Positions 1 through 11,168 of a stretch of DNA of 64,000 bases are shown piece by piece. Made by a program: the position numbers and the translations under genes. The notes under the pieces are model-generated. The model saw nothing but the letters and a program-made list of their open reading frames with translations. It was not told the origin of the DNA and made no database searches. Position 1 is the first letter of the stretch. Each line of letters opens with the position of its first letter. The DNA is from Eudromia elegans (Eukaryota; Chordata; Aves; Tinamiformes; Tinamidae): NCBI GenBank assembly GCA_003342815.1, contig PTEX01000332.1:1-64000 (forward strand), written 5' to 3'.

Positions 1-612
1 TCCAAGTGGGTTTTGAAGATCTCCAGAGAAGGAGACTCCACCACCTCTCTGGGCAGCCTGTTCCAGTGCTCTGTCACCCTCACTGTCAAGAAATTCTTTC
101 TCAAGTTCCTGTGGAACTTTTGATGCCTCAATTTGTAGCCATTTCCTCTAGTCCTATCGCTAGGCACCACTGAGAAGAGGCCAGCCCCCTCCTCCTCACT
201 CCCTTTCTTGAGATATTAATATACATTAATCAGGTCCCTTCTCAGCCGTCCCTTCTTCAGGTTGAACAGACCCAGTTCTCTCAGCCTTTGCTCATACGGC
301 AGATGTTCCAGGCTCCTGATCATCTTTGTAGCCCTGCGCTGGACTCTCTCCAGCAGCTCCACGTCCCTCTTGCACTGGGGAGCCCAGAACTGCACGCAGT
401 ACTCCAAGTGTGGCCTCACCAGGGCTGAATAGAGGGGGACCATCACCTCCTTAGACCTGCTGGAGACACTCTTCTTAAGGCACCCCATGATCTCATTGGT
501 CTTCTTGGCCACGAGGGCACACTGCTTCCTCATGATCAACTTGTCGTCCACCATGACGCCCAGGTCCCTCTCTGCAGAGCTGCTCTCCAGAAGGTTGGTG
601 TACAGCATGACA
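1..612 (-). mobile_element. CR1 LINE, 3' part of ORF2 (5'-truncated), runs off the left window edge
   Basis: Read on the minus strand, this encodes the end of a CR1 ORF2 polyprotein: the part after the reverse-transcriptase catalytic core and the C-terminal tail. Visible family signatures in order are [60 protein letters not shown], then [28 protein letters not shown]. The frame is open from about 608 down to one in-frame TAA at 216-218, where relatives carry a lysine codon, and then continues open to base 1. One stop in about 200 codons suggests a fairly young copy. The element begins abruptly near 612, the usual 5' truncation of CR1. Its 3' UTR and tail lie outside the window. ORF2 normally supplies endonuclease and reverse transcriptase; this fragment has neither active site, so it is dead. 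Confidence 0.95.
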
Positions 613-1355
613 ATGTGATGAGTAGAAATATGTCCTCTGAAAACTCTTTTCCTAAAAAAGATAAACCATAAGCATTATACTTGAGTTATCGACTATTTGC
701 TATTCACAAAGGTGTAAGTTTACTTGTCAATTTTTACTCATGGCTTCGAAGTATGTCTGATGAAATGTCCCACCATATTAGTTTGCATAAATTCTAAAGC
801 AGATAATGTTTTATGCTTTGGAAAGAAATTCATTCGGTTGTGTATTTGGTTTTTACAGCAGGGAGATATAAGGAAGCTGATCTCTCATGTCATGTATTTT
901 TTTCTAGGAAACAAGGAACCGTATATGAAAATTGCTTTTTAAAAATACCTGCCAGCTTAAGTACCAAGGGATGTTTAAGTGTCCTGGAAACTTGAGTTCT
1001 GGGCAAGTGAAATGAGAAGGAAGTATGATAATGCAATGAAAAGGGCACTTCAGTGTAGATCAAGTATTGTGCATTCCATGCAGTAAGTGACAAGCACAAG
1101 AATATTGCATTTGCTGGTACTAATTTGTTTAGGTCTGCACTTACCATTTAGGCTGTATCAGAAGAAACCACAATGTGTTTTAGCTTTATTCCTGCAATAA
1201 GTTTTGTGTGAATGTAAGGAAAGAGCTGGATATAGTTCATTACAGGATTTGAGGTATTCATTAAATGCTGTGAATCATTGTTTCAAGAATCCATGAGCCA
1301 TGAATCCATCTTCAGTTAAAAACTGAAAGTTAAAGATATAGCTAATAACTAAAGA
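613..1355. other. AT-rich non-coding spacer
   Basis: No repeat or exon is recognisable. Short open frames occur but lack similarity to anything I know, splice context or codon bias. Confidence 0.6.
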
Positions 1356-1365
1356 CTTTTTTTCT

Positions 1366-1396
<31 letters not shown>
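1356..1396. repeat. Poly(T) tract with a short CT interruption
   Basis: A T-rich run ends in 28 uninterrupted T (1369-1396). It could be the poly(A) tail of a minus-strand retrocopy, but I recognise no body on its right side (1397-1524). Confidence 0.9.
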
Positions 1397-1524
1397 ATCA
1401 AGAAAAATAGGAGCATGCCTGAATTTTTTTAAGGCTTCTTTTATGCAGAAGACTTCATATATTCAGTACTTGGATGCTAATTGTATCTGGAGTCCTTCCA
1501 TAAAAAGTCCTTTAAAGATAGATC

Positions 1525-1818
1525 TGAAGGAAGACCTTTCCGAATATTCACGGAGTCCTCACAGAGGTAAGAGTGAACTTCGTTTATTGTTTAGGGTGAT
1601 ACATTCTTATAGGGTTCCAGGGTTCCACGGCAATTGGCTATTCCAGCTCTTTGACCCGCCCATGCTCTGCTACTATTGGTCATCTGCTGCATCAATCTCA
1701 ATACCCCCCCCCACCACCATCAAGAAGGGGGAACATTCTAGCAGGGGTAGAATCTTCTAGCAGTGGAGCGTTCTAGCAGGCCTGCTCTGCACCCCTACCC
1801 CCCCACCCCACCATCACA
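1525..1818 (-). mobile_element. Fossil solo-type LTR of an endogenous retrovirus (ERVK/alpharetrovirus-like layout)
   Basis: On the minus strand this GC-richer block has an LTR promoter/terminator order: CCAAT motifs (minus-strand matches near 1675-1679 and 1633-1637), a TATA-like CTATAAG at 1606-1612 and AATAAA at 1583-1588 within ACAATAAACG. The very short TATA-to-poly(A)-signal distance and the ACAATAAACG context resemble avian leukosis/sarcoma-type LTRs. Possible ends are TG at about 1818 and CA at about 1525. I see no clear target-site duplication and no internal retroviral sequence next to it, so it is probably a solo LTR or fragment. The exact ends and family name are uncertain. It looks old. 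Confidence 0.6.
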
Positions 1819-4800
1819 GTCTCTTGAACTGTATGCTGGGTTGTGCAAATAGGCCTTGTTCCTGATTACTAAGATATTTCCTACATAGATCTCAAGGATA
1901 AGTAAAAATTAAAAACTTGATTCTTATTTCAAAATTCAAGAACATCTTTGCTGCAGTATAGAACTATATATTTTATGTATGCCACAATAAAAAACAACAT
2001 CATCAGCAATATGTCTCCAATATGTTAGTTGTATGTGCTGAAGAAAAGATGCTGCACTGTATAGAGTGAAGGAAATAAGAAGTTAGTTTTTTTAAAAAAT
2101 GCAAATGAAGGAAGAATAAAAGATGACTTGATGAAAATGTTTAGAAACAGGCTACTCTTTTATTTATATCACAAATTGTTATTGTTCCACAAGTAGTTGG
2201 AAGAATCTCTGCAATTTCTGACTGATTTTTGTAGCAAATACCTGATGAGAGAGAGAAATACTAAGAGAATCTTTACTTAAGGAATCGGAGGGAAGTTGAT
2301 ATTCTGTGCTTGTTTCTTGAAATCAGACATAACAATGAAAATTCAAAGACTATCTAGGCAAAACCATTCCATAGGTCAGATGGTGCTTCCAATTTGAAAA
2401 CTTATGATGACTATGAAACACAAAGGGCATGGTTTCCATGATATGTACTTCAAGGGTCAATAAAAGCCAACAAGGCAGAAATGAGATATTTCCAGCACTT
2501 ACTTAAACTTTTTCATAGGAAGACTGACCCTGAAAAATGGGCATTTGACAGTTAGCTGCATTTTTGAAGTGTCCAGACAGACTGTCTTGAAAGTAAGAGC
2601 ATACTTTTGCAAAAGTTACTTTTTTTTTTAAGTGCAGTTTTCTCACGTTTTAATGGAGTACAGAATAAAAGCTGTGAAGTAGGAATATTTGAATGACACA
2701 AAAAGGGGTGAGATGATTTAAGAAGGACTCCACATAAAATGCTGCAAAATCAAGCTAAAGCTCTTAATGTGCATAGTGATAATTACAAGATAAAAACAAA
2801 CCATAGGATATAACAGTGGGAACAGAATCATTATAATCAAGATCAGAAAAACTGAATTGAAAATAAATGTTCAGGATGTAGAGGATGAAGTTGTCATACA
2901 AAAATTCCATCAGTGTCTTGAGAATAAATAAGGTTACATCTGTAATACTATTCTTGGTGCAGGAAGATGAATGAATGATTAATTTTCCTTTCTAACTTTA
3001 CATTGTCCCGTCTCTCAAGGGCATGCAGCTTCGTTTGCCCAGTATTTTCTGTTGTCAAAACAATCCTTTCCCTTTATGTAACCATATTACCTTTGTTAAA
3101 AAAAACCCCAAACTTTAATCTTGCAAACCTATCAGAGTTACTGCTTCTGAGCCAAATCCTGTTTTCTGCATCACCTTTTCTTTTTAAAGGCAGAACTCCT
3201 CTTTATATGCAATTCCTGCCACTTGTATCAATACTTTCATTTCCTTCCAAAAGAATTTATCCTTTAAAATATGAATTTTCTTTTCTTCCTTTCTTCCTTC
3301 TGTCTTAGTGTAATACCCTTTAGTCTTTGGCTTTATAGCATTCAGCTGGATACGCTAATCTATCTGATGTGGATACTATTCAATGTGAAAATGCAGTTCT
3401 TGGATACAGACTTAGGTACTCAGGCCCAGGCATGATGGGAAAAATCTGAGCCACAGGAGGGACAAATTCTTGCAAGCTTGAAGCAAACCTCTGATTTGCA
3501 GCTATTAGAGAAATGAAAGCCATATCCTTGTTTCTAGAGAGGAAGGACAACATCATTGCTAGGCCACCTGAGATGTCAAATTTAAAAATAAAAGAGAGCA
3601 GTAAGTCAACTGTGCATTAAAAAAAAAATGGATTAAAAAAATTCTAGCCGCTTCTTAAAGATAACTCAACAATTCAACATTTATAATATTCCTTTCTAAA
3701 CAATAATTTCATCGTGTTCAGTGTATGTTGAATACAGTACTTTTAAAATATCTAATAAAACTTAATTTATTTTTTCTGTGTTAGTAACTACTCACATTCT
3801 TCACTTCTATTGCACCACTGTATATTTCTTGACAGAGCTGAGTGTTTCTTGATGTAGCTCAGTAGCAGGATGGCTGGGTTAAGGAAAGTGAAACAGCAGT
3901 TATAAAAGTGAGAAGAGTGGCTACTGTCACTCTCCTTGTAACACTTGATTTGCCTTATACAGATGACGCTACTGAAGAATGGGAAAAAAAGGCACAAAAA
4001 TCAGACAAAAACAGATACGTGATGAATACCAGACGAGAGATTGATTAGATATTTGCAACAAAAAGTAGTCCAGGATATACCACATTCTATTTATCTGTAT
4101 GTGTATGTTTTGAAGTGTCAAGGATGTATTTTTTCTTCCTTTTAATAGCTGACTGGAGCACCTGTGCCAATATGAAGTAGTTGCGTTGCCAAAGGAGACA
4201 TGTATGTTGACACTTTTCACATGGTTAATGTACAAAGTTATTTTATGAAAAAGCAGAAGAAATGGACAAGGTAGATATTACCAAAGAATGAAGTGCTTCA
4301 CCATGAAACTTATAATTATTATTCATTATGCAGGTTTTTTTCTGATCCCATTCTTGTTGGTAAATATTGTCTTTGGCTTAGCTTTGCTCTTGATGCCCAA
4401 AACAGAATATGTCACAGCAAGTGAAATTCCTGGATTCAGATAGTATTTACATAAATGTTACCTCAAATAAAATATAATTGCTGTTATTCATTCTGTGACC
4501 GAATGTCCTGAAAATTCTTTTTCAGGACTGCAAAATGCTTGAAGAATTAAGATAATATATCTACTGGTTTGTTTCCTTACTTGCCCACCAGTTCATTCTC
4601 TTAAACATTTTCCTTTATCAGTAATCTTAATTTTGGGTGCACCCTGTTATTTATGCCTCAAAAAACATCTAGCAGCATTGTCTTTGCGTGAAAGTCTCTC
4701 AAAATATTTTTTTTTTACAGAAAATGTATGTAATCACTGATAGTAAATCTTGTATTTACCATCCATCTTCTGGGTTCCAATACAAATAGTTCTTTAGAAC

Positions 4801-5150
4801 TTCAAAGATTGTTGCAAAAATGGTCAGAGACAATGCATTAAAGCATGATTGTCTTTACCTATGTCATTCTGGATAGATTTTATTAAACGTCTCCAAATAC
4901 CAAGAAGACTGAATGTATTGATTCCAGACCATGGAAAATGGATTAGTCCCTTGTTATTTTCAATCATTTATATAATTAAATAATGTTTGTGCCTCCTCAT
5001 TCTTTAATGCAAGCTAACTAAATTCAGTATTTTCAGTGAGAAAAGGTGAGCAAGACTCGCGTTATTCATCTTCCAGTCTTCTTCAGTTAATGTGCATTTT
5101 TATTATAGTTCAACACCTAAATCTCTTTGTGAGATTTTGGCAGAGTATGA
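1819..5150. other. AT-rich non-coding spacer
   Basis: This is about 3.3 kb of AT-rich sequence with scattered A and T homopolymers. I found no recognisable gene, mobile element or structured repeat. The open frames present (for example 3003-3308 and 3969-4235) are short, of low complexity and without known similarity. Confidence 0.6.
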
Positions 5151-5288
5151 TTTCCTCCCTTCCTCCCTTCCTTCCTCCCTTTCTCTCCTCCTCCCTTCCC
5201 TTCCTCCCTTCCTCCCTTCCCTTCCTCCCTTCCTTCCGCCCTCCTTTCTCTCCCTCCCTCTCTCTCTCCCTCCCTCCCTCCTTTCCCT
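5151..5288. repeat. Polypyrimidine (CCTT/CCCT)n microsatellite
   Basis: All 138 bases are C or T except one G at 5238. Units of CCTT, CCCTT and CTCC are mixed and give way to TC-rich sequence at the right end. Pyrimidine bias continues more loosely to about 5330. Open frames across it on both strands encode only Ser/Pro/Leu or Arg/Glu/Gly low-complexity strings and are not genes. Confidence 0.95.
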
Positions 5289-5839
5289 ATTTTTCTTTCA
5301 TTCCTTTCCATTTCTTCCCTGGCTCTTTTCACATAATTCCCACTGGCAAATACAACAACTCAGTTTTTTAGGGGGTGAAACCTTCCACGCAGAGCTAAGA
5401 ACTTGTCTTATCCTTTCCTACTTTCCTTCATTCCCATAGTGTTAATTGGAAAAGAACTTTTCAGAAATTATTTTTGTGCAACAAACACAGTTAGATGCTT
5501 CTGTCTCTTCAAATTCATCTGATGATTCAAGTGCAAAATAGTTCAATTTTTCTGTGACTATTTTCATTAAACTGATTCTTTTGGAGTAACTTCTTGCTTT
5601 GCCATTTCCTGAATTGTACCTACAGGCATTTTCTATTTTCTGCAAGCATTCTTCTTTTATGAAGAAATCTCAGTTAGCTAGATTAGTACTCTTTCTTCAA
5701 CAAGAGGATTATTTGCATTGTTTTGCTGTTGGTTGGGGGGAAGGATGAGTTATTCTCCAAGACACAGATATGTTTATTCACTGATTATAAAAGTTTGTTG
5801 AAATCTACTTATTTGAAAGTAGGGAGGTTTTAATTAGAG
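5289..5839. other. Non-coding spacer between two microsatellites
   Basis: No recognisable element. Pyrimidine-rich at its left end, ordinary AT-rich DNA afterwards. Confidence 0.6.
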
Positions 5840-5938
5840 TTTATTTTATTTTATTTTATTTTATTTTATTTTATTTTATTTTATTTTATTTTATTTTATT
5901 TTATTTTATTTTATTTTATTTTATTTTATTTTATTTTT
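5840..5938. repeat. (TTTTA)n pentanucleotide microsatellite, about 20 copies
   Basis: An essentially perfect run of TTTTA units covers about 99 bp. The uninterrupted length makes it likely to vary in copy number between individuals. On the minus strand it reads (TAAAA)n. Confidence 0.97.
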
Positions 5939-8900
5939 CCTCCTAGGCATTAACTCTATTGTTTGCTTACAGCAAGAAATAACTTCAGTGTAATCTCTGA
6001 TTTTCTAAAGCTATATCATCCTTGTTCTTAAGAATCATACCTAAAAGCCTTTTGAGTGCTCTCTGCACCTACTGTATCACAAACTGTTCACAAAGCACTC
6101 AAAAAATATGATGGACACATCTTCCAAATTAGTCATCTAAGCCAAAACTAGTTATCTAGGCTCTGTCTATAATTTTTGGAGGGAAACAGGCCTCGCTAGA
6201 GAGCAATGATAATTTTAAGAGGAAATGAATTCTCTGAAATCACCTTTTCTTTTACATGAAGAGAGAAGATAGATTACCAGTTTAGACTTAGATGTATAAT
6301 TTTTAGGTTTCTAAAGTTCAATGGTCTGCATCTTGCTTTCTGCTTTCTCTCTATTCTTTTTTGAGAAGATGGTTAGGTAATTAGAATTGTCCATTACAAC
6401 CAGACGTCAAGTTCAGGATAATTCTGCCACATGAAAAGAAAAAGTGCTACTTGTTTAATGCATGTGGTTTACCTTGAATTGCAAACATGACAGTGCCATC
6501 CTGTGCAACACAAGGCAGTGTATAGCTTGTTCTTGTCAAATTAGGGAAGTTAACTGATTTGTGAATATAAAGAGGCTGATGAGTCATCAGCTTAGAATCT
6601 TATAAGAGAAAATATAAATGAAATCAGTTAATACAGTGTCAACAGGACTAATGAAGTTCAAGTTAATAAAATGAACCATGGGTGTTGCAGGGGACAACTT
6701 GTTCTTGACTCATCTCTTTTGTGGTTAAACAAAAGTGACTTAATTTGCATATTCAAAAACTGTAGGAGCCATGTTTTTTTCGTACAAGAACTGCTTGGTT
6801 TCAGGGCCATGTTATTCTAACCACAGAATATCAAGATAATTTGCTATAGTGGTTCTTATTTTGGCTGCTGATAGAAAAATAAATAAAAAAAAATTATATC
6901 CTAAGTAAGTTGAGAACAATAATTCCTATCCTCGACTGCTTCTGTTCAAGCTGTTTGTCAAATGTGCTGTCACAACAGTTTCTTTAGGTAATAATTTGAA
7001 AAATCAATATTCTTCTCTCCCATTTTTTTTAATGAAACCTAGCAACTTTTTCATCGATTGCTTTTCTTTTTACAGCACTGCACCTGCTGCCTTTGTAGTT
7101 TCTGATTAATTTTCTAACACCTAAGCTCATTCATATATTTCAATGTAACATGGTGACTTAGGCTTCTAATAATATGCCAAGTATTTCTTTTCTGCTTGGA
7201 TACTGTGACCTAAACTGGCAAGTGTGCCATGTTTTGTACACTCAATACTGTGTGCTTTAGGTAGCAAACATAAAAGTTAACTTGCATAAAACTATAGCAT
7301 AAAACTATAGTATATGATGATGAAGTAAAATATCAGAGAAATAGGTCATATTTTTAATATCTTTGCTATCTAAATCTATTTTGTATACTAGTAAAGAAAC
7401 TAACGGTAACCATACTCTCCAAGGGAATCTCTTCTACATATCAACTCTGCAGAGTGAAGAGTTAAGTGTGAATATTGTGGATGGCAAGAATAAAGTAAAT
7501 GTTTGCCAGAACTGCATAACTGTATTTCTCTGGACCTTTGTTCAAAGGAAAGGCTTGAAAGAGTGACAAATTTAAAACTCATTTATTGGACATTTTTTCT
7601 ACTGCAGAGTAGATTTGTGTTATCAAGTGCATATTTATATACTGTACTAATAGAAGAGATTATCAAGTTAAGGGTAGATGTTGTAAACCTTCACAGAGAA
7701 GTTATGGAGATTGCACATGGCTATAAACATTTCAGTGAAAGTGTTACAGATGGCTCCCAAGCTATGTTTTATCTGTGGCTGAGTGAACTCTAGCAGTTCT
7801 AATTAATTACCAGTGATAACTGATAATGTTCAGCTAACAGCATATTAATTTCTGTTCAAGTTGTCAGCATCTTTCAACCTTCTGTAATATTCTCTCTTTT
7901 TACAGTTCTTCACATGAGAAATCTTAGATCAAGACTTTGTCAACACTGCAATACAAGAGACTGTATTCATACAAGCTTATTCTGGTGTGTACCAAACTGC
8001 AAATATCATTGTAAAACACTTTTGCTGTATGTAAAATTTGTAGGCTCACTCAGGGTTTTATTATTAGTTTCTTTATTGTTTTTGACAATTGTGATAACCA
8101 ATTAGAAGGCCATCTAAAGATTGTTTACTGTAATATCTTGCATGTGTGTAGAGATGGAACAGAAAAAAGTTAAACATGCTTGATTAGTTTATACTGATGT
8201 TCAGCCAACTCAACATATTTATGTTATTTTGGATTGATATGATAGAGTTTTACACTCTTAAGAGTTGGCAAATATATATTACCATATTCAGCTTTCAAAA
8301 CCTGGAGAAAAAAAAGATATTTGGTTAAAGTAGATCATTAACAGCCCTTGTTTATCTCTTCAGGGAGATATAGCTGTTCTTAAGATATTAAACTGTGTAA
8401 TGTTGCATGCCTAGATGATGCAGATGTGTGCATTTTTATCCACTCAAGTGATTCTCCAATACACTTGTGAAGCCAGGCTGAACCTGGTTCAGATTAAGTT
8501 ATTCAGTACCACTCTGACTGTTGGGACACTGTAAGCGTAAAGTTTTTCATGTGTTTGGGAATAGCAATATTTTCAAAAATAACAAACTGTATTCATGTTT
8601 TCAAAAGCAGTTCTTTGTCTAGCTTGTAGAATTTTTTTACAAGGGGGTTGTGTATTCATGAAATATCTCACTAGATAACTGTCTGATGCTTATAGAGTAT
8701 TTTTCCAAAATAGATCTGTGGGGAATGCCATGAGCATCTCCAGCAAATTCTACAGTGTGACTTAGTGTTAGCTGTACCCTGTTCAACAATCACTGCTATA
8801 AGTATCCACGTGTTCAGCCCAAGCTTTTGAACATAGGCATTTGAATTAATTTGGACCTGGAAAAAAGTTAAACTCAACTATATTTTACATGTGGATAGCT

Positions 8901-11048
8901 TTTCAAATTCAGCCAAGATTGCCATAAATTCAATTTTGTATTTTGAAAACAGAATTTTAATTCATTCTTGTAAAAATGAGTGGTTTCACTAATTAGAATG
9001 TATATGCTTCTAACACGTTCATTTGCAAAGGTAAATAATTGGGTAGATGCTCGTATACATAGATTAATGGGTTTTTTTGAATTGTACAGAGCTTAATGCA
9101 ACTCCATTACTGATGCAGATTTGGTTTATGGAAAGAAAAAAGAGGTTCTTAAAATATGCTTTAATGTAAATCCCCTGCATGTTTATAGTCATTCCTTTTT
9201 TTTTTTCTTCAACCAAAAACTCTTGATCTTTTTATGTAAGCTCACCCGTTGGATCGCGGAAGGGGAACTGTTTTGCAGAGTGAGACACTGCTCCTTTCTC
9301 CTGTGACCTTAATGACTCTTTGGGCAAATAGAAAACTAGACAGAGATATAACCTTCTGAAATAATCATTTGATTAATTGGGGAAATATGATTCCTACTTT
9401 AAATGGAATCTGCTTATTTTGCTCCCAAGAGAGGATCGCAATCCTTGCAGAACTCTTTATTCACACACTTTCCTAAGATGGATGGAAAAATTATCCCGTT
9501 CCTTTCTTTTTTTTTATTTTCTCTGATTTTTTTTTTTTTCTCTGATTTATATACTGGGCCATCATTACAAACTCAGTATTTGTCTCTTCAGAGTACTGGA
9601 TTAGTTCGTATTTCCAATACAGAAAGATGTTTCAAAACACCACTGATTCCCCAGGAAATGAATGTAGAATATTCAGAGACTCCTTCTCTGTATATAGTGT
9701 GTTTATGAATGATTAATAGGTGTCTCCTTTCTTGAAGACAATAAATAGGTGCAGAGAAAAACAACAGAGCCTGTGAAAATGACTGTTTAACTTGTGGGTA
9801 CATTAGCTTGGCAAAACCATTTCACCAAGAATTGTATATGAATTTAAAGGCACAAAAAGGAATTGTATGCTACTGATCTTATAAAAACAAACCAGAATTA
9901 TATTGCCTAGTTACCAAAACTAAGACAATCTTTTGGTATTAACTTTGCAGACAATTATGCAAGAATACATACAGGTATTTTACAAATAGCATATGGCTAT
10001 ATATATGGATATTAGTTGCACAAGTATTTATAGATACAGTCTAATTAGAAACTGGAAGTTTTGCTCCTAGCTTTGTTAAAGAGCAGCAGTCATATCTTCA
10101 GTTGGTGCAAAGAAATACATTAGCTGGATTAGCTGCCTAAGTTTCTATTGTGCAGTGCTGATCCCACATTTCTTCAGTTTGTGTGCTGAATTTCAAAGCC
10201 TCTGATCTTCGTACTTTCTCCACTGTTTCAATTGAATTCAGCCTACTAATGTCTATATTCTCTTTTAGCTTAGAGAGATGGCAGAGATTGTTGATATCAA
10301 GTTCCTTGCAGAATTTTGTGGGTCATTGCATGAGAGATGCAATGAAACTAATCAAACGGGAAGACCAAAGAAATGACAATTTCCTCATCTGCTCAAGATT
10401 ATAGCTTTACGTTGTTAGACTTGACTTCTTACTACTTTGTCTTAATATTTGGGGTTATTGGACAGGCATTACTCTGACTATTGAAGTGGAAATTCTCTTC
10501 AATACAGTGCAAATAGTCATTCTGTATACTTTTTTCGCAGACTCTGCTTGCCTAAGTATCTGCAACTGGTAACATTTAGAAATAAAAGAGTGACCTAGAA
10601 GGACAACTGGACAACTCCAGGTGTGAGTCTCACTCAGTCTAAGAGATGGAAAATAAGAGGAAACACTGTTGATGGGAGGTGCTAAGAAAATCCATTTTGA
10701 TGTGCAATTTCAGCACTAGCTGGTGTTTCCTGAGCAGTGATGGCAACGTAGGTTGACACCCGTGTCTTTTGTACTGCCAGTAAGCATGCAGCAGATAATT
10801 GAAATGAGCTAAATTGCCTGTCAGCATGGGATTTAATTTCTCAAATGATTGACGAGAGTCTAAAGATTTACCTATAAATGTTGATTTTCTGGGTTAAGGT
10901 TGGCATTGTTGAGGAATCCTGGAGCTTTTCAATACAATAAACTAGGTTGAGAGGGCACTTGGAAAAAAAAAACAAAAAAACATAAAAAGTGGGAAGTTTA
11001 AGCAGGATAGCTGCCAAAGCAGGTGAAATAGTCCTTTCAGTTTATTCT
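5939..11048. other. AT-rich non-coding spacer
   Basis: This is about 5.1 kb without a recognisable gene or clear transposon. It contains A/T homopolymers and a small tandem duplication near 7283-7310 (cataaaactatag). Open frames such as 7503-7793 and 9403-9708 have no known motif and no convincing splice or start context. Confidence 0.6.
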
Positions 11049-11168
11049 TGGAGTACTGCTTTTCATCTTGGGTGTAGTATTTTAGAAAGGATCACGACAA
11101 GCTAGAGAAAATTCACACAGGCAAGATGATTTCCTGAGGTACTTTTAAGCCTCGGGATTCTGTGATTC
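11049..11168 (+). mobile_element. Probable ancient CR1-type LINE scrap
   Basis: The stretch from ggagtactg through gatcacgacaagctagagaa to gcaagatgat resembles the CR1 ORF2 segment that encodes YC..FW...KKDIDKLERVQ.RA.KM. About 30 bases later comes gattctgtgattcc, which is like the CR1 3' octamer tail. If both matches are real, most of the sequence between them has been lost. The resemblance is by eye and the copy is strongly diverged. Confidence 0.4.

Noticed and set aside
1356-1524. Processed retrocopy with poly(A) tail on the minus strand
   Set aside because: No coding or RNA-gene sequence is recognisable next to the T run.
5036-5439. Serine/proline/leucine-rich open frames and the opposite-strand Arg/Glu/Gly frame
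   Set aside because: They are translations of the polypyrimidine microsatellite.
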